Shown: positions 34,053-47,746, counted from the first letter of the stretch. The stretch: DNA of 50,871 nucleotides from Actinomycetota bacterium (GCA_026393075.1 JAPLAW010000023.1:1-50871); one strand, 5' to 3'. The notes: generated by a model from the letters alone, not told the origin. Program-made: numbers and translations.

Positions 34053-34415
34053 GTGAATGATTACGAGGCAGAGACTGAAGAGCGTTGGGGCGATACTGCT
34101 GCTTTTCAACAATCTAAAGCGCGCACTTCAAAGTATTCACACGCAGACTTTGCTGCAGCCAAAGTAGATCAAGAAGCCGTCACTGAAAGATTTGCAACTG
34201 CCTATGGAAATGGCGTTGATTACAAGTCTGCAGATGTCCAGGCAATGGTGGTTGCTCATCGAGAAGCAATTTCTAAATGGTTTTATGACTGCAGCGTTGA
34301 AATGCAGCGTAATTTAGCTCTTATGTATGTACAAGATGAGCGTTTCAAGAAATATTACGACGGCCGAGTTCGAGGCCTAGCTCAATACGTGCACGATGCC
34401 ATCATGGCGCAATAG
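34053..34415 (+). CDS. Stand-alone TipAS antibiotic-recognition domain protein
   Basis: The 120-residue protein matches the C-terminal TipAS domain of the TipA regulator: EAETEERWGDTAAFQQSKARTSKYS, then AISKWFYDCSVEMQRNLALMYVQDERFKKYYD and GLAQYVHDAI. TipAS is a globin-like fold that traps thiopeptide antibiotics. The MerR DNA-binding half is absent, so it resembles the short TipAS product and could sequester drugs or other peptides. The start is GTG with no Shine-Dalgarno. It converges on the SDR gene with a 6-base gap. Confidence 0.85.
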   Translation: MNDYEAETEERWGDTAAFQQSKARTSKYSHADFAAAKVDQEAVTERFATAYGNGVDYKSADVQAMVVAHREAISKWFYDCSVEMQRNLALMYVQDERFKKYYDGRVRGLAQYVHDAIMAQ

Positions 34416-34421
34416 CTAAAT

Positions 34422-35246
34422 CTAAATCCCAAGTAGCTTCGCGCTTTGCTCCCAGAGTTTTACTGCTAGGTCAGCATCATTTGCTTGTTCATGTGTCGCA
34501 CCAGGTTTGCGAAGATCGTAATACTCCCCTAATTGCCAATCTGTGCCCGCAGCACCTTCGGCAATCCAAATCAACTGATCGGCGCCGGCATCAGGTGAAA
34601 TCATGGGCAGCGTCGGTTTTCCCTCAGAGTGGTAAACCTTATGGAAAGCACTCGTCGGGTCAGATGCAAAATTAGTTGAAACAACGCCTGGGTGAAATGC
34701 CACTGCTTCAATTCCAGCTGCGCGGTAACGTCGATCTAGCTCTTTAGTAAACAAGATATTACAAAGTTTGGCTGTGCCATATGCGCGCTTCTCGTCATAA
34801 CTAATTTCATTATTGAGGTCATCTAAATCTAATTGACCCCACATTTTGGCAGTCATGCTAGATGTGTTAACCACAGTTGCTTTGCTGGAAACCAATTTGT
34901 CATATAATAAGTGCGTTAACAAGAATGGCGCTAAGTGATTAACTTGGAAAGTTCGCTCAAAACCGTCAACCGTCTTTTGAAATATTCCGAACATGACACC
35001 AGCATTATTAGCCAAGACACCGATTGCTTCATATTTATTGATTAGTGATGAAGCCAGTTGAGCCACTTGATCTAAATCAGCGAAATCTGCAATCTCAAAT
35101 GGTGCTGATATCTCACTTGCAATTGCCTTTGTCTTATCTGGGTCGCGGCCAACAATTACAACGTTGTGACCATTGGCTTTTAGTGTGCGAGCAGCAGCTG
35201 CGCCGATGCCATCGCTGGCGCCAGTAATAACAATAGTTTTAGACAT
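34422..35246 (-). CDS. Short-chain dehydrogenase/reductase
   Basis: The 274-residue Rossmann enzyme has the cofactor motif TGASDGIGAAAA near residue 7, NNAG near 82, catalytic Ser in VNTSSMT and YGTAKL (YxxxK). The overall pattern (VNHLAPFLLTHLL, FHPGVVSTNFA) is that of the retinol dehydrogenase/WW-oxidoreductase-like branch, which prefers NADP(H). The substrate is unknown. A GGAGA ribosome-binding site precedes the ATG. Confidence 0.9.
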   Translation of the reverse strand: MSKTIVITGASDGIGAAAARTLKANGHNVVIVGRDPDKTKAIASEISAPFEIADFADLDQVAQLASSLINKYEAIGVLANNAGVMFGIFQKTVDGFERTFQVNHLAPFLLTHLLYDKLVSSKATVVNTSSMTAKMWGQLDLDDLNNEISYDEKRAYGTAKLCNILFTKELDRRYRAAGIEAVAFHPGVVSTNFASDPTSAFHKVYHSEGKPTLPMISPDAGADQLIWIAEGAAGTDWQLGEYYDLRKPGATHEQANDADLAVKLWEQSAKLLGI

Positions 35247-35312
35247 TAACTCTCCATCACTTAGGTGGCTAAAGTACCGCTGAAAATGGCATGATGATCC
35301 TCTTAATTCACT

Positions 35313-35318
35313 TACTTT
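35313..35318 (+). promoter_or_regulatory. -10 hexamer before FAD oxidase gene
   Basis: TACTTT is followed by 5 bases and the GTG start at 35324. Confidence 0.4.
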
Positions 35319-35323
35319 GAAGG

Positions 35324-40203
<4,880 letters not shown>

Positions 40204-40309
40204 CTAAAGGAGTTCAGCAGAAGTGCAATTTATAGCCTTTTTCCCGTCAAAACATGAGATTTAAGTGAATTGAAATGGAATTCTCTTGAACCGAAACAAT
40301 CCGGAGAAC

Positions 40310-40315
40310 TAGGAT
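40310..40315 (+). promoter_or_regulatory. -10 hexamer for leaderless dinB-like gene
   Basis: TAGGAT is followed by 7 bases and the ATG at 40323. Confidence 0.5.
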
Positions 40316-40322
40316 TTGCGAC

Positions 40323-40817
40323 ATGACCGATCCTGCATTGTTAAGACTTTATAAGCACATGGCTTGGGCGAACCATTCTGTGTTTAGCCAACTCAGTGAA
40401 CTTCCAGAAGAAGCACTTTCATTTTCAGCCTGGAATCCAGAGTGGACGGTTGGCGCCATCGCTAATCACATCGTGATGGGTCAATCTCGTCTTCTTGCCC
40501 GTTTGAAGAAAGAAGATGCACCTGCCGAAACCCCATTTCCACTTGCTGCCGAAGGCATGAAAGCACTCGCCGCTCAATCGCTTAAAAATGATGAGGCATT
40601 TCTGAATTGGATAGATAAACCAGAAGAGCTGCTGACCTTTGTTCGCTACGAAAAGACGGTCTCATTTCTAAATACAACGATCGTTGCCCAAACCGTTAAT
40701 CATGGTATTGAACATCGCGCACAAATCGCTGACATTCTGGCAGTGAACAAAATGGATGTAATTAACCTAGATGCTCTTGACCCTATTTCTTATGAAAGAG
40801 CCCACCGAAGCAATTAG
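40323..40817 (+). CDS. DinB-family metal-dependent protein
   Basis: The 164-residue four-helix protein has the DinB/YfiT pattern: LLRLYKHMAWANHSVFSQL, a His in IANHIVMGQSRLL, and the paired His in NHGIEHRAQIADIL, which normally bind a divalent metal. Family members include thiol-transferases (bacillithiol- or mycothiol-dependent), so a thiol S-transferase role is possible. It is divergent from katG. Confidence 0.85.
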   Translation: MTDPALLRLYKHMAWANHSVFSQLSELPEEALSFSAWNPEWTVGAIANHIVMGQSRLLARLKKEDAPAETPFPLAAEGMKALAAQSLKNDEAFLNWIDKPEELLTFVRYEKTVSFLNTTIVAQTVNHGIEHRAQIADILAVNKMDVINLDALDPISYERAHRSN

Positions 40818-40819
40818 TA

Positions 40820-40909
40820 AAAAGCAAAAGGGACTTGGTGATTAACCAAGTCCCGTTTACTACCAAACAAGCGAGCTGTAAGTATTGCCTAAAACATTGT
40901 TACTCGGAG
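40820..40909 (-). ncRNA. 90-nt structured element, copy A
   Basis: A 90-base unit that recurs at 42628-42717 with 78 of 90 identical positions and no gaps. Read on the minus strand it begins CTCCGAGTAA, contains TTTTAGGC-ATACTT and TGTTTGGTAGTAA, and ends with a perfect 10-bp hairpin GGGACTTGGT-TAATC-ACCAAGTCCC (40854-40830) followed by TTTTGCTTTTT, a canonical intrinsic terminator. It lies between the stops of convergent dinB and the DUF885 gene. I do not recognise an Rfam family. It may be a small RNA or riboswitch-like leader with terminator, or only the terminator of DUF885. Confidence 0.6.
40830..40854 (-). terminator. Intrinsic terminator in copy A
   Basis: Perfect 10-bp stem with a 5-base loop, followed on the minus strand by TTTTGCTTTTT. 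It terminates transcripts from the DUF885 gene or from the element itself. Confidence 0.85.
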
Positions 40910-40937
40910 CATTAATCCAAGAAAGAATTCCAGCTAG

Positions 40938-42587
40938 TTACTTTCCATCCCAATTAGCAAGTTCTGCTGCAAATGGATCAAGACCCATTGGGCCGATCTT
41001 TAGCGCATAGGTGTGGAACTTCTTAAGTGTGAATTCAGAACCTAGCCGCACTTTTGCATCTTCGCGAGCTTTCATCCAAACGCGCTCGCCTACTTTGTAG
41101 GAAATAGCTTGGCCGGGCCAACCTAAGTAGCGATCTGTTTCGCTACGTGAATGATCTTCATCAAGTAACGCTTGTTCGTTTAGAAGTTTGCGTGAGGATT
41201 CGGCGTTCCAAACGTTGCCATCGAAATCGGTGTAGCCAAGGTGCATTCCGATATCTACAACAATGCGAGCAGCACGCAACGCTTGCGCTGATAAATAGCC
41301 CATTTCAATACCGGGTTCATCAAAGGCGCCAAGTTCATTCATAAAGCGTTCGGCATATAGCGCCCAACCTTCGCCATAACCACTTATCCAAGCCCCATTA
41401 ATTTGAAAACGTGAGAGGCGATCCTTTTCAATTGCAACCGTTGCGCATTGCAAGTGATGACCAGGAACTGCCTCGTGATACCAAGTCGAAACTAAGTGCC
41501 AGCTACTGACTTGATCTTTACCCAACATCGGAATCCAGGTTGTGCCCGGGCGAGATAAATCCTCTGATGGTCGGTTGTAATAAGGAGCAGATGCACTGCC
41601 TTCAGGAGCTAGGCGGGCTTCGCAGATTTTGATGCGATCATCAATTTCAAAGTACTCGCCATCCATACGCACTATTGCGGCATCGGTGAAATCTTGCAGG
41701 TACTTAATCACATTTGCTGCACCCTTGATTACATACTTTGGATCATTATCTAAGTGATCGGCAACCTCGCGAAGAGTTTTAGCGCCAGGCTTTATTTGTT
41801 CGGCGATCTCCCACATGCGGGCATTGATAGCTTTGAGATCTGCCATGCCCCATTCATATGTGGCACGAAGATCTAACTTTGCGCCAGTGAAGTAGCGTGC
41901 CCAGACCGCGTAACGCTCTTCGCCAACTGCGTCATTTGGGGTTGCAATTGGTAAGTATTCATTCTTAAGAAACGCTGCTGCTTCAGCAGCAGCTTTTTCA
42001 GCTAGCTTCGCATTCGCATGAATTGCTGGGTATTTACCTTCAGCATCGAAGTTCTTACACATCGCACCAAAGCCACCATTTGCATAGCTTTCAAGTTGCT
42101 CGATAACTCCACGCACCTGACGTTGCGCAGTTGTCTTGCCGCTCTTAGCAACTTCCATGATTGCGCCAGTCCAAGACTTATATGCGCCATCAACAGCCAT
42201 CAAACGCTTAGCGATATTGTCAAAATCTTGATCAGTTGCCTTTGGCATTAATTCAAAAATAGAGCGCACGTTAGAAGGTGGTGAGGTCAGCACGTTCCAG
42301 AGCACAAATGACTCTTGGCTCTCGTGTAGCGCAAGTGATGACTCAAGGCGCTCTTTCATAACAGTCTGGGCAATACGATCAATCTCATCTATCGGCTTTA
42401 GCGCCATCAGCTTGTTCAGAGTTGCCTTGGTTAGATCAGCAGCCTTCTGAGCTTCGGCGATTGAGAAATCATTAAGTTTGTCTTGATTTAACCCGTTGCC
42501 CAGGTAAGTGCAACCCATGGGGCTAAGGGCGGCAGCGTCATCAACATAGGTGTGGCTGAGTTCGAAGATAGGAGATCTAAATGTCAT
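40938..42587 (-). CDS. DUF885 family protein, putative metallopeptidase-like
   Basis: The 549-residue protein has the DUF885 hallmark STWYHEAVPGHHLQ near residue 368, an HExxxHH-like zinc-binding arrangement, with GEGWALYAERFMNEL downstream giving the next acidic ligand. Proteins of this family are distantly related to M3/M13-type gluzincins and some cleave peptides; activity here is unproven. I place the start at ATG 42587, which has GCAGGA upstream; an in-frame ATG at 42623 would add 12 residues directly after the upstream terminator-like hairpin. The gene is bracketed by the two copies of the 90-nt element. Confidence 0.88.
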   Translation of the reverse strand: MTFRSPIFELSHTYVDDAAALSPMGCTYLGNGLNQDKLNDFSIAEAQKAADLTKATLNKLMALKPIDEIDRIAQTVMKERLESSLALHESQESFVLWNVLTSPPSNVRSIFELMPKATDQDFDNIAKRLMAVDGAYKSWTGAIMEVAKSGKTTAQRQVRGVIEQLESYANGGFGAMCKNFDAEGKYPAIHANAKLAEKAAAEAAAFLKNEYLPIATPNDAVGEERYAVWARYFTGAKLDLRATYEWGMADLKAINARMWEIAEQIKPGAKTLREVADHLDNDPKYVIKGAANVIKYLQDFTDAAIVRMDGEYFEIDDRIKICEARLAPEGSASAPYYNRPSEDLSRPGTTWIPMLGKDQVSSWHLVSTWYHEAVPGHHLQCATVAIEKDRLSRFQINGAWISGYGEGWALYAERFMNELGAFDEPGIEMGYLSAQALRAARIVVDIGMHLGYTDFDGNVWNAESSRKLLNEQALLDEDHSRSETDRYLGWPGQAISYKVGERVWMKAREDAKVRLGSEFTLKKFHTYALKIGPMGLDPFAAELANWDGK

Positions 42588-42627
42588 AGGAGAATCCTGC
42601 CAAAGCGCCTCTTTTTTGTCCATGCGG

Positions 42628-42717
42628 AAAAGCAAAAGAGACTTGGTGATTAACCAAGTCCCAGTTACTACCAAACATCCGTGGTGAAAGTATGGCCTAA
42701 AAATTTCTTACTCGGAG
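42628..42717 (-). ncRNA. 90-nt structured element, copy B
   Basis: Second copy of the unit at 40820-40909, in the same orientation, 41 bases upstream of the DUF885 start. The terminal hairpin has one G-U change (GGGACTTGGT/ACCAAGTCTC) and is followed by TTTTGCTTTT. At the 5' end the bases TTACTCCGAGTAA form a small hairpin whose stem is kept in copy A by a G-U pair. A terminator placed between a possible promoter (TTGACT near 42735) and a coding region is the layout of a riboswitch or attenuator, so this copy may control DUF885. Confidence 0.6.
42638..42662 (-). terminator. Terminator-like hairpin in copy B
   Basis: A 10-bp stem with one wobble and the same 5-base loop as copy A, followed on the minus strand by TTTTGCTTTT. 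It may end the MFS transcript or attenuate DUF885. Confidence 0.75.
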
Positions 42718-42743
42718 TAACAAATAGTCAACACTTTGTTTGA

Positions 42744-44183
42744 TTAGTGCGCGTACTCCGTATTGTCCATTGATTTCTTAGGCAAGAAGAAGGTGATCAG
42801 CAGGAAGATTGATACCAAGCCAACCTGAAGTAACAATGCATTTCTAAATCCTTGATCAATCTGGCCAGTAGTCACTTTGTTAAAGAAGACAGTGCCGAAA
42901 ATTGCCACACCTACAGATGCACCAATCGACTGAATCGCGGAGAGAACGCCAGATGCCGAGCCCACTAATTCATCTTTTATAGCTAGCAAGATGGCATCGA
43001 ATAAAGCGGCTACGACTAATCCAGTTCCAAATCCTGAAACCAACATTCCTGGTGCGATATGCCAGAAATTAAATGACTGCATATCTGGCAGGGCGAAGAA
43101 AAGAAGTAGCGCGCCAGTTATTTGAGCGATGGCTCCGAATTGAAGAACGCGAGTTCCAAATTTATCGGCTAAGACAGCGCCACTTAGTGCGCCACCAATT
43201 GCTGTTCCAAGTGCGATAGCGATGTTTGCAATGCCTGCACCACGAGCTGAGTAGTTCTGCCCAATTTGTAGAAAGAGCGTGATGATCAAATAAACCCCAG
43301 TAAAGCCGGCGAAGAAGGTAAATATTCCAGCCAGGCCTAAGTTATAAGTTGTTGACTTGAAGATATCTGGATCAACTAGTGGAGTTCTATTTCTGGAAAT
43401 CACCCAGCGTTGCTGAAGTGTGAAGATTCCAAATCCCACGAAAGAGGCTGCCAATGAAAGGAATGTCCAAAGTGGCCAGCCAGCTTCTTGACCTTGAATA
43501 AGTGGAAGTAGCAAAAGACCTGATGAAGCTATAATCAAAAGAGTTCCAAGCAGATCAATTTTAATTGAATGATCTGCAGCTCGCTTTGGTAAATATTTCC
43601 AAGCTAACGCAATATTAATAATTCCGATTGGAATATTGATTAAGAAAACTGCGCGCCATCCAGTTGATGCAATATTTCCATCGATAATAAAGCCACCGAT
43701 GATTGGTCCCAGAATTCCGCCCAGTCCAAATACCGGCCCAAATACAGCAAATGCTTTACCGAGTTCTTCGGGTGGAAATACATCGCGAATAAAGCCAATA
43801 ACGTGTGGCAACACCATGGCGCCAGCGAAACCTTGGATCAAACGGAATGCGATAAGTAATTCAATATTTGGTGCAGTCGCACAGAGAAGTGAAGTTAGTG
43901 TGAAACAAGTTAGGCCAAATAAGAACATATTGCGTCGGGAGTAACGATCGGCTAATCGACCACCCAATACCAGTCCGGCGCCTAGGGTCAAGGTGTAACC
44001 ACCGATCACCCATTGCAGCGCTGAAGGTGTGGCACCTAGCTTCTCTTTAAGCGAAGGCCCGGCCACGTTAACAATTGTGGAATCTAAAAGATCCATAATT
44101 TCGGCCGCTAAAACGATTCCGAGGATTAACCAACGATGCTTATTTACTGCAGTCTGTGAATTCATTGTGTGAGCGTAACTCAT
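42744..44183 (-). CDS. MFS drug exporter, DHA2 family (EmrB/QacA)
   Basis: A 479-residue, 14-helix exporter. It has the DHA2 opening WLILGIVLAAEIMDLLDSTIVNVAGPSLKEKLG, motif A GGRLADRYSRRNMFLFG and motif C-like GPVFGLGGILGPIIGGFI. These pumps expel hydrophobic drugs or metabolites with proton antiport. The substrate is unknown. An alternative start at Met7 is possible. It lies upstream of copy B of the 90-nt element. Confidence 0.9.
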   Translation of the reverse strand: MSYAHTMNSQTAVNKHRWLILGIVLAAEIMDLLDSTIVNVAGPSLKEKLGATPSALQWVIGGYTLTLGAGLVLGGRLADRYSRRNMFLFGLTCFTLTSLLCATAPNIELLIAFRLIQGFAGAMVLPHVIGFIRDVFPPEELGKAFAVFGPVFGLGGILGPIIGGFIIDGNIASTGWRAVFLINIPIGIINIALAWKYLPKRAADHSIKIDLLGTLLIIASSGLLLLPLIQGQEAGWPLWTFLSLAASFVGFGIFTLQQRWVISRNRTPLVDPDIFKSTTYNLGLAGIFTFFAGFTGVYLIITLFLQIGQNYSARGAGIANIAIALGTAIGGALSGAVLADKFGTRVLQFGAIAQITGALLLFFALPDMQSFNFWHIAPGMLVSGFGTGLVVAALFDAILLAIKDELVGSASGVLSAIQSIGASVGVAIFGTVFFNKVTTGQIDQGFRNALLLQVGLVSIFLLITFFLPKKSMDNTEYAH

Positions 44184-44253
44184 GGCAAATAAATCCTAGG
44201 TAGCGTCTGCGCTAATTGGGCAGATGTTCATTTGCTATCTATTCGAAAGCAGC

Positions 44254-45054
44254 TTAACCCTGTAGGCCAGCTGTTTCTTTAATTAACTTGACCGTGGTCT
44301 CTTTGTGGTTCCACATAATGACATGAGCACAATTTGGCACCCGAATCCATTTTGCATGCTTCGGCAGAACTGACTTTTCCTGAGCTAATTCCTCCGGCAG
44401 AGTTAAATCGTTATCTCCGAAAACTATGGCGATTTCAACTGCAGGATCGACAGGTGATTCAAATTTTCGCCCTCTGATTCCTTGCCATAAAGGTTGGTAA
44501 CCCTTAGAGCGAGCCATTGCAATCACTGAGTCTCTGCAGGATTCATAACTGAGTTCACGCCACAAATGTGTGATCTTGCGATAACCAATTGCCTTAAGCG
44601 GGGGTAAATGAAATGCAATAGGCATAAAGAATTGTGAAATCTTTGCCAAAATTCGCGAATCAATACTCGGCGGAATCTTCATGGTTGGAGCTTCGTGCCA
44701 TAAACCTGCTGGCGCTAGAGCAGTAACACTTGAGACATTAGTTGGCCTAAGGGCCGCCATCTCTAGAGAAATCCAACCACCTAAAGAATTTCCAGCAACA
44801 TGCATCTTGAGAACCTGATGAACTTCTTGCATATGGTTCAAAATCATTTCGCCGAGTGAACGTGGATCATATTTTTCATGATCATCTAAAGCTGCTTCGC
44901 CATGTCCAGGTAGATCAATGGAGTAAACAGTGAAATCTTTTTCTAAATCAGGAATCAAACTTTTCCAAATAGTTCCGGCAGAACCTAAACCATGGACCAA
45001 CACAAGGGCAGGGTTGGAATTATTGGTCATAGCTACCGTTGAAGAAATGCTCAC
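44254..45054 (-). CDS. Alpha/beta-hydrolase
   Basis: The 266-residue protein has the alpha/beta-hydrolase fold with oxyanion motif LVLVHGLGSAG near residue 18, nucleophile elbow AGNSLGG near 90, acid in VFGDNDLTLP and catalytic His in PNCAHVIMWNH near 245. The substrate is unknown; the family includes esterases and C-C hydrolases. The GTG start is supported by CATAAT 6 bases upstream; ATG 45030 is an alternative. Confidence 0.87.
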   Translation of the reverse strand: MSISSTVAMTNNSNPALVLVHGLGSAGTIWKSLIPDLEKDFTVYSIDLPGHGEAALDDHEKYDPRSLGEMILNHMQEVHQVLKMHVAGNSLGGWISLEMAALRPTNVSSVTALAPAGLWHEAPTMKIPPSIDSRILAKISQFFMPIAFHLPPLKAIGYRKITHLWRELSYESCRDSVIAMARSKGYQPLWQGIRGRKFESPVDPAVEIAIVFGDNDLTLPEELAQEKSVLPKHAKWIRVPNCAHVIMWNHKETTVKLIKETAGLQG

Positions 45055-45060
45055 AGCGCA

Positions 45061-45066
45061 ATTATG
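45061..45066 (-). promoter_or_regulatory. -10 hexamer for hydrolase gene
   Basis: CATAAT ends 6 bases before the GTG start of the hydrolase gene. Confidence 0.4.
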
Positions 45067-45108
45067 GCTGAGAACTAAGAAAAATGTGCCTCACAAGCTT
45101 GAAAACTC

Positions 45109-46731
45109 TTAGCGCTTTGCAAACCGCTTCTTTAGAGAATTTGCGGCAAAGATAATTGAACTCACTTTTAGTCGGTACCCAAGCCCGGCATATATCGGCA
45201 GTGCGATTGCTCCGGCGATAACTAAAGTCAACAGTGAGGTAATTGCATTTGGCTCCCCTGAATTTAGGAGTCTTTCCAAAAGACCCGAAATCAATAAGCA
45301 CGGTGCAAAGGCAATCGCAGAAATAAGAAGAATTGAGATGAGTTCTCTTCGGATAGTCACACTTCCGATTCTCTTACTTAGAAGCTGTCGGGCCAAAAGC
45401 GAACTAGATAAGTATCCGATGCCAAATGAAATCGCGATTCCCACCGTAATCAAGCGAATCGGTAGGACAAAATAGCTGATACTCGCGCACAAAATGGTCA
45501 CGATGTTCATTAATAGCGTGATTGCCGCTGGCGTCTTGGTGTCTTCGAATGCATAGAAGCCGCGCAGCATTACGTATGAAGTACAGAATGGGATTAAGCC
45601 CAAAGCAAAGCCCGACAGGATCATGCCAATCTGACCAGCATCTGCGCTGCTTGAGCCAGCAAAGATTAAGTGTGCAATTGGTTGGCCAAGAAATAACATC
45701 GCAAATGCGGCCGGAATGATTAGTGAATAAAGATTTAAGAGCGTCTGCTGAATCTCATTTTTAACATCTGAGATTTGAGCTTCTGCTGCCAAGCGTGAAA
45801 TACGCGGCAGCAGCGCTGTTACCAATGAGACGGCGATGATCGAATGTGGCAATAGGAAAATGAAGTGAGCATTTTGATATGGAGTAAAGCCAACTCCCAC
45901 ATCAATGCCTGACTCTTTAGCGCGAACTGAAGCAGCCGTTGCTAGATTTACAATCACCATAAAACCAACTTGATTAATAAGAACGAAAATCATCGTCCAT
46001 TTCGCCAGATGGGCAGATTTGCCTAGCGAAGACCAGTGAAAGTTCGGACGAAGCCGAACTCCAGATTTTACGATTACTGGAATCAGGATTGCTGCCTGCA
46101 CAAATGCGCCAAGAGTTGTGCCAAGCCCTAAGAGGGCTTTAGCAGATGTGCTGATAGCACCATTTTGGGCATCTGGCGCTATCGCGATGAAAGTAATCAG
46201 AACACCGATTACAACTACGTTATTAAGAATTGGTGCCCACATCATTGGCCCAAAACTTCCACGCGCATTAGCAATTTGGCCAAAGAGTGTGAATAGACCT
46301 AAGAAAAGAATTTGCGGCAGACAGTAACGAGTAAATAAAACCGTAAGTTCAAATTCAGTCTCTAAGCCACTGCCACCGAACTTAGCCGCATAAAGTCGAA
46401 CTACCAGTGGGGCTGCAAGGACTCCGATAGCGGTAGCAATTGCCAGAATCGTGAAAGTTGCGGTAGCCAGTTGCGAAACGAAGGCATTGCCACCATCTGG
46501 CTTCTTCATTTCGCGCACAATTTGTGGAACAAAGACCGCATTTAGAGCGCCACCGGCAACCAATATGTACACAACGGTTGGAATGGTGTTAGCCACTTGA
46601 AAGGTATCGCCAATGATTGCAGTGCCGAGAGCAGCAACTAAAAGTAGGTTACGGCCCAACCCAGTGATGCGCGAAAAGATGGTGCCGACCGCCATGATGG
46701 CGGAAGATTTTAAGACCGATTGCTCGCTCAT
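45109..46731 (-). CDS. murJ: Lipid II flippase MurJ
   Basis: MurJ moves lipid II across the membrane for peptidoglycan synthesis. The 540-residue protein of the MviN family has about 14 helices, with the N-terminal SSAIMAVGTIFSRITGLGRNLLLVAALG segment, NTIPTVVYILVAGGALNAVFVPQIV and the GYLSSSLLARQLL region. It lacks the long cytoplasmic pseudokinase extension of mycobacterial MviN. Its ATG is 13 bases after the stop of the alanine-racemase-like gene, so the two are probably co-transcribed, together with femX. Confidence 0.94.
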   Translation of the reverse strand: MSEQSVLKSSAIMAVGTIFSRITGLGRNLLLVAALGTAIIGDTFQVANTIPTVVYILVAGGALNAVFVPQIVREMKKPDGGNAFVSQLATATFTILAIATAIGVLAAPLVVRLYAAKFGGSGLETEFELTVLFTRYCLPQILFLGLFTLFGQIANARGSFGPMMWAPILNNVVVIGVLITFIAIAPDAQNGAISTSAKALLGLGTTLGAFVQAAILIPVIVKSGVRLRPNFHWSSLGKSAHLAKWTMIFVLINQVGFMVIVNLATAASVRAKESGIDVGVGFTPYQNAHFIFLLPHSIIAVSLVTALLPRISRLAAEAQISDVKNEIQQTLLNLYSLIIPAAFAMLFLGQPIAHLIFAGSSSADAGQIGMILSGFALGLIPFCTSYVMLRGFYAFEDTKTPAAITLLMNIVTILCASISYFVLPIRLITVGIAISFGIGYLSSSLLARQLLSKRIGSVTIRRELISILLISAIAFAPCLLISGLLERLLNSGEPNAITSLLTLVIAGAIALPIYAGLGYRLKVSSIIFAANSLKKRFAKR

Positions 46732-46744
46732 ATCCCTAAAATTC

Positions 46745-47734
46745 TTAGCTAAAGATGATCTGGTCGAAGGTCGTGGTTGTGTAGCGAACTCGCACCTTTA
46801 ATTCATCGCCAGGTTTCAGTTGACTTGAGCCACTTCCAATCAAGAGTGAACACTGCATATGTGGTGATTCTAAGAAGTCTAAAGTTTTTCCATTATGACG
46901 ATACGGGCTGCGCATTCGACCAAAAGCTGCTTCAAGTGCGCGCGCAATAATCTTTATGCGACCTATAAGTGAGTAATCATTTTGTGGTGCTGTAAGGCCT
47001 ATGCCGTGGGCAGTTCCGCCACTTGCCACAATGACATTTCCACGAGCTCTTCGTTGTTGGTAACCAGCGGTGCCTTGAATCTTTCGATTCTCAAGCACTG
47101 TAGCAATGGCTTCGAGTGCTGAATCTGCGCCAAGCCACAGTGCTGTGCCGATTCTTTCGCGGAAAATTAACTTGGGGAATTCTTGTCTGATGCGATCTGC
47201 GCCATGTAGATGAGAGATCCAGACGGTACTTCCATCGGGCAAGAGTTTTAACGTTGAAATAACCCACTTGCTATCGATTTTTGCTATCGGCAGGTGCAGC
47301 GTAAAACCTCGCAGGTTTAATCCGCGCTCTTTAACAATAGCTAGCGCACTATTGATCTCAGATGCATTGATGCCATGACGGTTTAACGGGGTTGAGATCT
47401 CAACAATTACGTTGGTACTTGCGTCGATACTCTGTAGAACTTCTAAACTTGAAATTGTCTGAATTACCTTTGGATCCTTGAGCTCACTAGTTACTTGGTC
47501 CGGTGAAAGAATCACAATCTCACCCGCAAATGCTGTGCGTACCTTGGCTACTTCTCTGGCTAACCCAACTGCAACGGTTTCAACACCTAGCCGAGTCGAT
47601 TCAGCAGCCAGAAGTTCAAGCCCAAATCCGTAACCGTTGCCCTTGATCACCGGCACTAGCCCAGGCTTTGCGCTGATCAGCTGGCTTAAATGAGAACGCC
47701 ATTTCTGCCCATCGACGTGTAGTGAAAGTGGCAT
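46745..47734 (-). CDS. Alanine racemase-like PLP protein, divergent
   Basis: The 329-residue protein has the fold-III PLP domain with Lys31 in VPVIKGNGYGFG, the place of the cofactor lysine in alanine racemase (VKANAYG), and a beta-barrel C-terminal domain. The usual Alr C-terminal signatures (a GYGDGxPR-type tyrosine loop and MDQ) are altered: GYQQRRARGN and HMQCSLL are the closest. It is therefore probably not a standard housekeeping racemase. Its position between femX and murJ suggests a role in cell-wall amino acid metabolism. A TAACCT hexamer 6 bases before its ATG overlaps the femX stop. Confidence 0.75.
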   Translation of the reverse strand: MPLSLHVDGQKWRSHLSQLISAKPGLVPVIKGNGYGFGLELLAAESTRLGVETVAVGLAREVAKVRTAFAGEIVILSPDQVTSELKDPKVIQTISSLEVLQSIDASTNVIVEISTPLNRHGINASEINSALAIVKERGLNLRGFTLHLPIAKIDSKWVISTLKLLPDGSTVWISHLHGADRIRQEFPKLIFRERIGTALWLGADSALEAIATVLENRKIQGTAGYQQRRARGNVIVASGGTAHGIGLTAPQNDYSLIGRIKIIARALEAAFGRMRSPYRHNGKTLDFLESPHMQCSLLIGSGSSQLKPGDELKVRVRYTTTTFDQIIFS

Positions 47735-47740
47735 AACCGT

Positions 47741-47746
47741 AGGTTA
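47741..47746 (-). promoter_or_regulatory. -10 hexamer for racemase-like gene
   Basis: TAACCT lies 6 bases before the ATG and overlaps the femX stop codon, suggesting an internal leaderless promoter. Confidence 0.4.

Noticed and set aside
42588-42674. N-terminal extension of the DUF885 protein upstream of 42587
   Set aside because: It is encoded by the 90-nt element and its terminator hairpin, whose second copy is non-coding; a better RBS precedes 42587.
40820-42717. Insertion sequence or integron cassette bounded by the 90-bp repeats
   Set aside because: No transposase, integrase, terminal inverted repeats or attC core motifs are visible; a cassette origin is kept only as a hypothesis.
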